From NCBI GenBank assembly GCA_036362985.1, contig JAYGXS010000002.1:90163513-90227512 (forward strand): a stretch of 64,000 bases of DNA, written 5' to 3'. Position 1 is the first letter of the stretch, and the number at the start of each line of letters is the position of its first letter. The DNA is from Ligula intestinalis (Eukaryota; Platyhelminthes; Cestoda; Diphyllobothriidea; Diphyllobothriidae). A program made the position numbers and the translations under genes. The notes below the pieces were generated by a model that had not been told where the DNA came from, did no database searches, and saw only the letters and a list, made by a program, of their open reading frames with translations. Positions 53,155-63,124 of this stretch are shown here, piece after piece.

Positions 53155-54185
53155 TAGGCGGAGTATTTAGGTAATAAGTAAACTTAATACTGTGTCGCTG
53201 CGTACGGTTACTTTAAGGCTGTACTTAAGAATGGGTTGAATTTTCTGTACCAAATCTGTACTTCTACGAAGTGTGTCACAAGCTTACACAAACGCCGCCG
53301 ATATACAGTTATCTCCGGATGATTGCCTATAAACTTTGACGTTGTTCGTCGGACCGCTTCTTATTATACAAGTTTCATCATCTGAAATAAAAAGAAAGTT
53401 GGTCCACATGTTCCCCAGTTTGTGGTATTCTAGCTCAGATGATATTATCCTTTGCTCTTTCATTGGTGGCTTGCCTGTTCTTGCACTCTAATTTTACAGG
53501 AAACTACAATGCGTTTAAGGTTGAAAACCTGACCTACGAGTCCGTAAAGTAAAATACTCTACTACATTATTATTGCTTCAAGATGTGAACAAAGCGAACG
53601 CTGTTACACTGAAGACTGTTTTCTCCCCCCATTCCTATCTAGTGTCAAGTTGATGCCTTTCGCGGGAATATATTTGGTTGGTGCGCCAGAAGTGGCTACT
53701 GAGATTCTAGCTGAGTAGTGGTGGTTGCATCATGAAAGAACTACTGCGGCCTGAATTTCAGTCCACTAGTCAGCCACTTCACACGCATGCACACAAAAAT
53801 TCGATTGTCATGCAAGGCGATGTTCACCAGGTTTCCCGCATCAGGGTAGGCGCAGAGGCAGTAGCTTATGCGTGGATTAGTTTATGATGATAATCAGCTT
53901 GTGCAACATCTACCATCCTCTCTTCTCCCTCACGAACCTAGACCCGGTGTTAAAACAGAAGACCGAATTTACGATCGAGCGCAGTAACTGTCATGAATCA
54001 GCAGTTAATTTCTTTGTGCCGCAGAACACAATTAGCACCAAATTGCATCAGGAACCGGTCTTCATCTTGCTTGAAACGTGTCTGTTCCGCGTCTCTGGTG
54101 GACGATGTCGGACAGGCTTGTGTGTGATGTTTGACTAGATTTGGTGATGAGATTTGGGCAGCGGTGTTTATTGTGGAATGTTTAT
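53155..54185. other. No gene seen
   Basis: Nothing supported here except higher GC toward the right end. Confidence 0.3.
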
Positions 54186-54189
54186 GGCG

Positions 54190-54365
54190 TCATTTGTGGC
54201 CGAGTAGTTCCATGCAGTGACTGAATGCCTGAAGGCATTGTGGGTGGTTTAGACCAGTGCGACAGGTGGGTACTGTTGTTTCTGGCACTAATTCGCCAGT
54301 CACAGTTGGATTCGTAAGTGATGGTTCAGGCCGATGCGTGATGTGCATGTGCAATGGCATTGTGG
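54190..54365 (-). mobile_element. Zinc-finger tail of a retroelement, copy A (decayed)
   Basis: Minus strand: CHCTCTSRIGLNHHLRIQL, then TCRTGLNHPQCLQAFSHC and MELLGHK. These match two C2H2-like fingers with the pattern C-C-RTFTSRIGL-GHLRIH and CP-C-TF-HRMGL-GH. I know this double finger from abundant flatworm retroelement ORF ends (from memory). Cys and His losses show decay. Confidence 0.55.
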
Positions 54366-54739
54366 ACGGTATATATTTATAGTTGTTGCCTTGGTAGTCG
54401 AGGCAATGCTACCACTATTTAGGATGCTGAGGTTTTGGATTTTCTTTGGATGTATGAAACAGGTTAGACGTCTCGAAATTGCAGTAGACTCCGCTGTCGT
54501 GGATTCGCATTTAGCTGAGTAAGACTATGCAGAGACTTAATGCGTGAGGATAATTTTTTGCAGCTCAAGCGATAATTGCGGACGTATTGTGGAATATTAA
54601 TCAGTCTATGATGAAAGGCAAGATATAAGTCTCCCAATGGTTACACGCCAGTAAAGTAGGAACCAAGGCTTTGGCACCTAAGGACACAACGGAATTCTTT
54701 CATGTTATTAAAAGGGCTGGTAAGATTGTAATGGAGCAT

Positions 54740-55265
54740 ATTTTAACTAAAAATAGAGATTTGTTTTATACCACTACAGTTTGTTGGTGTCGCTGTCACC
54801 AGCATACCTGCGTCTGTACGATGGATTCGCAAGTGACCGGTCAGACCGATGCATGATATGAAAGTGCGATTTCGATGGGAACATGCAGGGATCGGGTCCG
54901 CGTTACTGGTGGAGCCGACGATTGTGAAAGTTATGAAGGTTGTGGTGGATGACAGCATGTAGGCTGTCTTCCCATCGATAGTGAAATGGGAAGAATTCGT
55001 CGTGGTTGTCGTCAGCGCGGGCGTGTGTATATCGTTCGTAGAGGTATTCGTGGGCATTGGGGCATCGGGAGGCTGTCCGCCGATGACGGTTGGCGTCACC
55101 GTCGACGTGGTAGGGTTTTACGTATTTTAAGATGGGCGAAGAAGGTACCGAGTCGGTAGGGCATTGGATTTTCAGATGCTTGATTGGCCAATCCGTATGA
55201 GGCATATTCATTAACAACAAAGGTAGGATGAAAATGCCTGCCTATTGACGTTGTATGTGCGTAAC
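54740..55265 (-). mobile_element. Zinc-finger tail of a retroelement, copy B (decayed)
   Basis: Minus strand: a Thr/Ser-rich linker (PALTTTTTNSSHFTID, SSTTTFITFTIVGSTSNADP) followed by CSHRNRTFISCIGLTGHLRI and HRTDAG, a C2H2-like finger with one cysteine lost. It lies upstream of, and in the same orientation as, copy A, so the two are either one broken element with an insertion or two tandem copies. Confidence 0.6.
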
Positions 55266-55925
55266 AGATGAGAAGTGCCCTTTTTGCTTTTGCAACTCTC
55301 AAGAAACCATCATCACTACATTAAAATGTACTTACTCTTCAAAGGAAGAATTCTATGGCCTAACTGTTCGGATTCCTTTTAAAAACACCGCCAACGACAA
55401 CAATAGGTAAAAATAGTGATCATTCAGCATGCATCGGATTCATTACTTTCCACAATTTCTGCATTTCTGTTGGTGATCAAAGATACTAAATTAGAAATTT
55501 GGCCATTAATAGACCCACTGAAAGGTGTTTTTATGCTCTACAAGTTTCATCTCATGGCACAAGTTTCAGCTTCAGCACATGGCCATGGATGAGTGCCTCT
55601 GATCTGCATGTAACGGAGAGTAAGGTCAACGTTTTCCTGGGCCTTATTTAAATATGCGAGCGCTCACCAAAACCTGTGCCAAATGCGGCTTCCGCTAGTT
55701 TCTTTGTGGATACATATATGTATATTTAAGGGTTATGGGCAAGAAATGCCCTTGAGGACCCTATAAGTGTAAAGCAAACAATGCTTTCCTTACAGCTAGT
55801 GTGCATTTGGTGGAGGACATATGATACCATGACAGAATTTCAATGAATTTTCCCGGAACAGAATAAAAACAGTCTAGAGCCAGAAAAATTGTTTACAATT
55901 CTAGTAGAAAATCGTGTTGTAAAAG

Positions 55926-56330
55926 TCACCTTTTTTCAACTAAAGTGACATCAAGCCTTCTTTTAAACCCCCCAATTGTGTCGGCGGAAACCATCTCGCC
56001 TGGAAGCAAGTTCCAAGGTCGGACCACGCGTTGACTGAAGATATATTTTTGAAGGTCTAATCGAGTGCGTTCGTTTGTGACCTTGTAAGGATAGCCACGT
56101 AGGTGAGTTGTGGTGGCAAATTCGAAGAAATTCTCCAATTTCAGGGCGGAACTGTGGCCCCGGATTATTTGGAATGACCAGGGTAGGCTGCACTGAACGT
56201 TCCTGTAAGACGAAGGAAAAAGGTCAAGTTTGATCAATCTCTCCTGATATGGTAAATCCCTGAGACCATCGACCATCCTTGTCGTTGAATATATTCAAGG
56301 TAACTTTTCGTTGTATAGTATTGCCTTCAT
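55926..56330 (-). mobile_element. CR1-like LINE, ORF2 C-terminal fragment
   Basis: Minus strand: LRDLPYQERLIKLDLFPSSY, FEFATTTHLRGYPYKV, RLDLQKYIFSQRVVRPWNLL and GGFKRRLDV. It matches the same region of the 48-52 kb LINE (LPYEGRLTELDLFPLNYRQL, FSQRVIGAWNGLPEDV). A frameshift lies near 56283. It is 5'-truncated, as usual for LINE copies. Confidence 0.85.
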
Positions 56331-56334
56331 TTAA

Positions 56335-57115
56335 TATCTGAATGTTCACGATTCCCAGTCTGTGGAAGTAAACGCAGAGATGGAAGTGACATAAAACACA
56401 TCGAAGATTCGTTTTATGATAGGCTGGAGCATTTAACTTTCCCGTGACGAAGTCGCGGTCGGGAGTTTGAGACGCTGAAACGCTCACCTAGACACCATTT
56501 AACTATTTCCCACTAACAGGAAGGCGATAACTTTTCGCCTGCACGCATGTGAACGACAATGGTTTAGGATTTTTATTGTATCGATGAATTTCTCAGCCAC
56601 TATGTCACCAGTAGGTAGCCCAAAGTCGTTTGCCTCTATTTTCCCATATAAAATTGTTTTGAACTGAACTAAGCTTGAATGTGTTTGCAAGGTGCGCATA
56701 ACGGTAAGTGAGCCACCCACCTCGATCGTCTTCAGCTAAGGCAACTGTTTGGGCTCCTGCCACATATTTGATGTGACAACTAAGGAGTTCAAAGGTGCAA
56801 GCCTTTTTTCCTTCCATTTTAATGACTGACTGAGTTCCTTTTTACGGCAATACTGTACCTGAATTCTTTCTCGCCTATAGTACTGAATAAATTTCCCGGG
56901 CAAAACTTTTTTGCCACTGACGCTCTGTAACAGAGCTGTTGACTAATTGCACCACTTATGCGTTCGCTTTTTCCATCTAAAGTTCTCTGTAATGATGACT
57001 TCAACTGTGAGAACAAAATGCAGCCAAATAAAAATCGCTTTGCAGACATCGGATAACCTTTTTTTCTCAGCTGCTTTCCGACCTCCAAATTTTCATCATC
57101 TATAAGTGCCATAAA
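56335..57115. other. No gene seen
   Basis: Short open frames only; nothing supported. Confidence 0.3.
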
Positions 57116-57117
57116 AC

Positions 57118-57680
57118 TGCAGTAGTCGCCGGTTATTAAGCCCACCTCGGGCCCAGACCAAATTGGGCTTAATAAGCGGCGGGTGCACTAACCGGAGAGT
57201 CCTAGTTCTTGATTAGCAAACGCAGGATAGACACTATACATTACATACGTACTCTATTATGTGTAGAGCTTGGTTATGTAAAAGAAAAGAATGTTGTTTG
57301 TCTGTATTTTAGGTAATAACAAAAAAATATTTGCGATACGTTTTAAAAAAGCGATCTAGTGTCAGTTGTTTGGAAGGAAACTTCACTCACAAGTGCACTT
57401 TGATGTCCCACTCTAGACATCAATATCAGGAGCAGCAACAACATTAGGGGTTTTAAAACCACCTTTTCGCCAGCAGTTCTCTATTGTGCTCTTCCTATGC
57501 TTATGTAACCGGTTGCGCATGCAGAGAGATGAGAATCTCACTCTATCCTGTTGTCAAACTGGGCTTTGTAGCCGGCGACTGGGCTTATTAACAGGTGGAG
57601 TTTGCTACGTGAAATTCCGTCCCAAGCTAATTTGGGTTTAATACGTGGCTGGGCCTATTAACCGAGGACGACTACTGGCG
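57118..57680. mobile_element. MITE-like element with degenerate terminal inverted repeats
   Basis: The left end GCAGTAGTCGCCGGTTATTA and the right end, reverse-complemented, CAGTAGTCGTCCTCGGTTAA, align with small gaps, continuing through AAGCCCA and the CCAAATT block. Internal GGGCTTATTAA motifs repeat. No transposase is seen in the 560 bp. The TIRs are imperfect. Confidence 0.5.
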
Positions 57681-58249
57681 ACTGCTGTATATGAATTTGG
57701 CCAGTGAAATCTGGCCCTCATTAGAAAGGGTGACTCAATTTATCTTGCTGCCTTGCAGGCTTTAAAGCACGACATTTAAGGCTTGCGCGCTAAACATTCA
57801 TAATACCAAACAGTACACTGAATGACCATGCGAAAGGGTCCTAAACAGGTTATTGCGTGCATTGCGTTTACCTCAGTGCAGCGGTGACTCATTTAAGCTT
57901 TTCTATTGACCGGTGATAAGACGGGACAGAGTAACTATCGTGACATTGACCCCCCAACCACTGCGTCAAGTGTGCACACGCATATAATTATACGCGCTGC
58001 TCGTCGTTAGCAAATTAACTGCATTGCTAGAATGCAGGGGATAAACGACCATAAAAGGTGTGCATATGACCAGAGAGTACGATGCCTTAACTGTATGCCC
58101 AAGTAGGGTGTGATTCTGATTGCTGATTGATATGAAAGTGATTAGTATGGCATCACTTATTAATGAATAGGAATTTGTGGGGAATGAAAACAGGGTTGCG
58201 GTGAGAGCAAGGAAAGCGATCCTGATAGGCTTTAGGTGAGACTTCAAGG

Positions 58250-58475
58250 ATTTTGAGAAGAAGGATAATCGAACAAAAAATCGTTGTTTTATTAGTCCGA
58301 GCTTTCGTGCTCTTGCAGAAGTCCATCGTCGGAGATGGGAAAAAACAGCAACAAACGAGTTGGCTAGTTTTGGCATGTACACAAAACAACGAAGGTTCCA
58401 TTGGTAATCGCCTACGCTACCGTGTGATTGGAACGTACGATCACAATGTAGACAATTGGAGTGGTGGTGGTGGGT
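58250..58475 (-). mobile_element. Penelope-like element 3' tail (family B type)
   Basis: Minus strand. It ends in the stem-loop at 58334-58297 (ISDDGLLQEHESSD-like coding) followed by TAATAAAAC. It is closest to the ends at 1.8 kb and 5.5 kb. A relic reading CLHCDRTFQSHGSVGDY upstream resembles a degenerate zinc finger. Confidence 0.55.
58297..58334 (-). ncRNA. PLE terminal stem-loop motif, copy 8
   Basis: CTCCGACGATGGA, inner stem CTT-CTGC-AAG, then CACGAAAGCTCGG; outer CCGA/TCGG is compensated relative to CTGA/TCAG. Confidence 0.35.
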
Positions 58476-58564
58476 GAGCATCTATTTTACGTGGTCTACG
58501 AATATTTTCAACCAGAGCAAGGGAAAAAATAAGTTGCTATTTTATAGGCAAAACATTATGGAAA

Positions 58565-58630
58565 TAAGTCAAAGGAAACTAGAATGAACACTTCTGTCTT
58601 ATGAGCGATTATCAGCTAGTCAAGTGAGTG
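58565..58630 (-). mobile_element. SINE family S, 3' fragment
   Basis: GGAAACTAGAATGAACACTT and CTTATGAGCGATTATCAGCT match the body of the 52.4-kb copy. The tRNA head is missing. Confidence 0.55.
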
Positions 58631-58984
58631 AAATCCGTTAGAAATTTCTTAGCACTAAGTTAGTCTTCCGATTGAAACTACAAGGTGTCCCAAAAACTTA
58701 TACACATTCTACATAATTTTAAAATTGGTGTTAATCATAATTTTACTATTTCAAAAATGGAAAAATATTAACAATGATCATTTATTTGTTTACATCATTG
58801 AATGTTCCCAAAATATCGTCCATTTTGATCATGACACAGCTGCCAACCCGAGGCAATGAAATAACACACACCATAAAACAATCCCTTTTGTATTCGGGTG
58901 CATTCATTTTCAATGGCTTCACTGAATTCAGTCATTCCTGCAATAGTCAAAATGCAGTAAAAAACAATAAAATGGCCCTGTAAA

Positions 58985-59220
58985 CACCAGCCCCACCTGG
59001 CCCCACCCGGCTGCCGGGGCTAGACAGGGCTAGGTGGGGCTGTGGCCCCATCACTGTTGGGGCTGCAAGTGTGGTTTTCAACCCGCCTGGCCCCACCTGC
59101 AGAAAAAATTTAGGCAGCGGGACCTCCTTTTAGTTTTCGTTAAACTCCTTCCAAATTTCATTTTTTCACGATAGAAACCCCGCTGACCCCCCACCCCACG
59201 ACCACCCCCACACCCCGTGA
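58985..59220. repeat. GC-rich low-complexity block with CCCC runs
   Basis: 58985-59095 repeats GCCCCACCTGG and its reverse complement (foldable). 59177-59220 has at least four runs of four or more C, giving a minus-strand G-quadruplex candidate. It contrasts sharply with the AT-rich flanks. Confidence 0.75.
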
Positions 59221-59592
59221 TCGCGACTTAAAAACACCCCGCACGGATTATTTTGTAAGAAGGCAGGGACAGTGTGTAGTACATCTGGAATGATTATTAT
59301 AAGTAAAATGAATCTGTAAACATGTTTACATATTGTTGATTATGCATAATCAATAATTTACAAGTATATGTACAGTAAGTGCAGCTGTTACATCGAGGAT
59401 CTCGCGCCAGTGGCTGGTGCCTAAAATAAAAGAAGAGCATATAAACCGTAAGGAATAAAGATAACACAGCTTCCTACATGTAAGAACTACGCAATTAAAA
59501 TTCAAACAAAAATTAATTGAATTCACAAAACTTTGAAACAGCCTCATTAAAATTGCAAAAAACACTACAAATGGTGGCAGTCATTGATGAGT

Positions 59593-59832
59593 GTTATTTC
59601 CAGATGAAGAAGTTTGAAATTCTCCACACCTTTTCGCCTACGAGACTCCCGTCCAAAAATTATTGTTTATCGGCTTCCGAAGGCTACCACTTCCCCCCTG
59701 GAAGGCCCTTTGTTGAAACTATCACTGTTATTTCCGGCTGAACAAGTTTGAAATTCTCCACATCTCTTCTCCGAACTACAAAATGATTGTTTACACTTTC
59801 GAAGGCTGTCCTCCTTCCCCCCGGAGTGCTGG
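59593..59832 (+). repeat. Tandem repeat, about 134-bp unit (nearly 2 copies)
   Basis: Units start at 59593 and 59727 (GTTATTTCC), share GTTTGAAATTCTCCACA, GATTGTTT-like and CGAAGGCT, and end in a C-run (CTTCCCCCC). A partial third (GGCCCTTTGTTGA) recurs at 59885. Confidence 0.75.
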
Positions 59833-60191
59833 CCGCCCATGACTCACTCTAATGCACATGACTGAATACTGCCCTCCCCCGGTCTCGGCCCTTTGTTGAC
59901 ACTCACATTACGACCAGCTCGACGGCGGTGTCGACCCAGACGTCTGTTCCCCCCTTTTGACCCAGTGCCCGCGGCTGATCCGAGACCCACTCGTCAAGTC
60001 ACCCCACCACAACTGTCTGTCAAGCGCTTGCATCGCCCCCTTTGCCAACAAAACATTATCTCTGTTCCCGTCCGTTCCCGCCCCCGTTTGCCGACAAAGC
60101 ATTGTCTCTGTTCGCGTCTGTCCACCCTCCCCACCCTTGGACTAGTGCATTCAGACCAATGGGAGCCCCCAGGAACCGACTCCTGGGATCC

Positions 60192-60201
60192 TATAAAACC
60201 G
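60192..60201 (+). promoter_or_regulatory. TATA-like box in a GC-rich segment
   Basis: CCTATAAAAC sits in an otherwise C-rich, CpG-bearing region (59890-60240). It could be the core promoter of an unseen transcript or of the repeat itself. No downstream ORF is tied to it. Confidence 0.35.
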
Positions 60202-60717
60202 GACACATACCCCTTTGACGGATTCCCTTTGCTGTTGACGTGGAATATCCATTGATAAGGTTTGTGTATTTATTTTGTACTATTTTCTCTTAATAGTACC
60301 GTACCACCTTGATAGTTGTTATCACTGGTTTGGCGTACGCGTGACTACTGGATACGGTCGAAGAAAGCAAAGGACGAAACAATCACATTACGCCTAGCGA
60401 ATTTCAAGTCTCTCGAGCTTACGTGTTTTTAGTCTCTATCTCAGTATAGAAGACACGCTTCTTGGAAATTTTTCAAGCGTTGACTATATATTTCCAAAGT
60501 TTGGAATTTTCTACGTGGAAATCTGAATCCGGTCGCTCTGAAAAATTCCTCCGCTGTGAATTATCTCCAAAGTTTGGAAATGGCTTCTTGGACGTGTCGA
60601 TTTTGTGAAAATCTCCTCTGTGCCACAAAAATCTGCACATCTCCGAATTTCACGCTGAGGCTGAGTCTTTATATCACTGTGTTGTTATATACCCTTATCC
60701 TAATATTGTCATAATAA

Positions 60718-60763
60718 TTAGGATAAAAGTGACTCTCACGTTAGGATAAAAGTGACTCTCACG
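60718..60763 (+). repeat. Exact 23-bp tandem duplication
   Basis: TTAGGATAAAAGTGACTCTC plus ACG, twice without a change, about 40 bp before the LINE ORF1 region begins. Confidence 0.92.
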
Positions 60764-60800
60764 TTATTCCTAAGGAAATTGTTTAACCAAACACATTTCA

Positions 60801-61391
60801 TTGTGTCTGTCAGGAACTCAATATTTTACTCTGACTTGCTGTAACCTGCTTGTCTCAGTAAACTTGCACTATCTGGCCAATCGATCTTCTCTCCGCCTCA
60901 GTCCTACGGGCTCTTGGGTTTGGCTTCCGACTTACTTGGCAATATCAGACGCAGGTCGTAACACAAAAAAAATCTTACATAGCATGGAGAGTTTAGATGC
61001 TACAAGTCCGTTAGCACAAAACGCTTCGCCTCCGCCTGATCGCGAACCCGGGTCACCAAATCTGGTTATTAGCGGTGTTAGCACCTCAGGCAGCCCGGCC
61101 ACTTCGACACGGGCCCTTGACAACCATGTTAAGATACGACCAGAAAGTAACTGCCGATATGGCCACTTAGATAATTTTATAAATTCTCCACCTCCCGCCA
61201 AACGGCCAAGATGTCGACTACGTTTACCGACGTTAGACTGTGAGGACTTCGTCCTCCGCCAGGAGTTTTCGGAGATGAAGCAGGAACTTTACCACGAGGT
61301 AAATAAACTGAAACAAGAGATAGCCTATCTAAAATGCATATTTCTTATACAGTGGCTAAAACAGCCCTTGTCGGCCAAAAACTGGGGGTAA
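60801..61391 (+). pseudogene. LINE ORF1, N-terminal part with coiled coil
   Basis: The likely start is the Met at 60984 (MESLDATSPLAQ). It reads a Ser/Pro linker, SPPPAKRPRCRLRL (NLS-like), then a coiled coil EFSEMKQELYHEVNKLKQEI, the trimerisation type seen in LINE ORF1 proteins. The frame shifts near 61340 into MHISYTVAK... and continues with the duplicated segment. Confidence 0.65.
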
Positions 61392-62500
61392 ATAAAAGTA
61401 CATATGCTCAGATAGCCTCAGCCGGTAAACCTGAAACTTGCATATCATCTGCCGAACCAAGTAAACCAGCGGGCGTCTCACTCGATCGCAAAGAAACTAA
61501 AATAAATCCGCAGTCTACTCCATCGTTACTCTGCTCAGGCAGCACTAACAATGATCTGCATTTGCGTCCTAGCGTCACATCGTTGCTTGATGCTGCACTA
61601 CGAAGCGATGATACAGAGGTCGATAAGATCATGAAGCCAAAAAAGCATAGGGCTACAAAGGGTTAAAAGTCTAAATGGGCCAGGAATGCGCAGTCAGCTA
61701 ACCCAAAAACCGGCACATCAGGACCCATCAAACCTTTAGTACCGGATACAGATGGCCGCTTGGTCGGAACTCGTGAGCTCGCAACAGATGCACCAGTGAG
61801 TCACAAGCAGAATATAGTTGTAAAAGGGGCTCTAGAGATAGCGTCAACAATTGCACAAGAACGAGTTGACGCTGATATTGACTTGGATTTGGACATGTCT
61901 GTCGACACGCCTGAAACCTGCATATCGGACCATGTGTCAAGCCCACAGGCTATACCATCGTCACTCGGCTTAAGCGACACTAGCGATTATCGGGATTTGC
62001 GTCCTAGCACCACATCGTTGCTCGACTCTGCACAAGAAAGCGATGACCAAGAGTTTGACAAGATCATAACTCAAAAGAGGCATAAGCCTAAGAAAGCCAA
62101 ACGGTTCACGGGTTTGCATTCAGCTTACCCAATAGCCAGTACACCAAAACCGCGTGTACCGGATACAGTTGCTCCCTCGGCTGAAACACTTTAGCTTGCA
62201 ACATATGCCCCATTGAGTCGCAAGCAGAAAATAGTTGTAAAGGGGGCCCCAGAGTCAGAGTCGTCAATTGCACAAGAACGAATTGACCATGAGCTGGGTC
62301 TTATGCGGGTGTACGCCAAACCGTTGCTAAAACCAGTCGAGTCTTTCCACATTCTTAAGGCATTTCGAATAGGGAAGGCTCCAACAGCTGCCAAATCAAC
62401 TTCTCGGCCACGACCTCTAAAAGTTATTTTATAAACTGAAGCACAGGCGAAACTCTTGCTAGAGCGCAAACCATCCTTACGGAGTCTGCATTCGCAAGTT
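61334..62500 (+). pseudogene. LINE ORF1, C-terminal part with internal duplication
   Basis: Segment 1: ETCISSAEPS, LRPSVTSLLDAALRSDDTEV, KQNIVVKGALE, STIAQERVD. Segment 2 repeats it: ETCISDHVSS, LRPSTTSLLDSAQESDDQEF, KQKIVVKGAPE, SSIAQERID. Then ILKAFRIGK and RPRPLKVIL follow, as in the RRM-like end of the other LINE, with stops at 61664, 62192 and 62432. Confidence 0.7.
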
Positions 62501-63124
62501 TTTTTTTCAGCCGGATTACGAGTTGAAAGAGCGGAGAAAGATGACACAGCTAATAATAGAGCTGGAAAAACGGAGAACCAATGGCGAGACAAATCTCAAA
62601 ATAAGAGAGGGAAAAATAGTTCAGGTCAAAAGGATATCGCTCTGGTCGAAGCCGGTAACAGTGACGGCCTAGCTGTCTCGCCACCGAAACCTCAGACATG
62701 CCCTCTTAAATTGGTCGTTTTAAATGCCAGATCACTGATTCATAAAATGCCTCTGCTCCAGACTATGGTTTTCGTCAACCGCCCAGACATTGTTATGGTA
62801 ACTGAGACATGGGCATCGGCCTCTGTAGCTGACTCAGAACTCTCTATTCTTGGCTATGAAGGCTTGAAGGATGAAGTGTACCTTCCTCTGTCTTTCCGTC
62901 GTAGGCTGCGTAAACTCTCTCGTCGTTTGCATCGGCAGAACGACACTTCCGTTCTGCCCTTGATCACACTGATCTTTGAGCAGGCTAAGAAGCTCTCCGA
63001 AGAAAAGCAGATAGCCGATGAGGCTCATTTCGCTGAAAACCCTTCCCTTAATGTTGCGAAACTCTTTTCGCGTACAGTAAAAGCGCAGAAGAAAACGCAA
63101 CACCCTTACTTCAAGATGCTTTAG
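62456..63124 (+). pseudogene. LINE ORF2 N-terminal part with truncated endonuclease
   Basis: A basic leader, then LVVLNARSLIHKMPLL and RPDIVMVTETWASASVADSE (first EN motifs, N and TETW present). After SILGYE it jumps to a linker normally found after EN (FRRRLRKLSRRLHRQ, LIFEQAKKLSEEKQIADEAH). The GDFN and SDH parts are missing. Ends at a stop caused by a frameshift near 63090. Confidence 0.8.
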
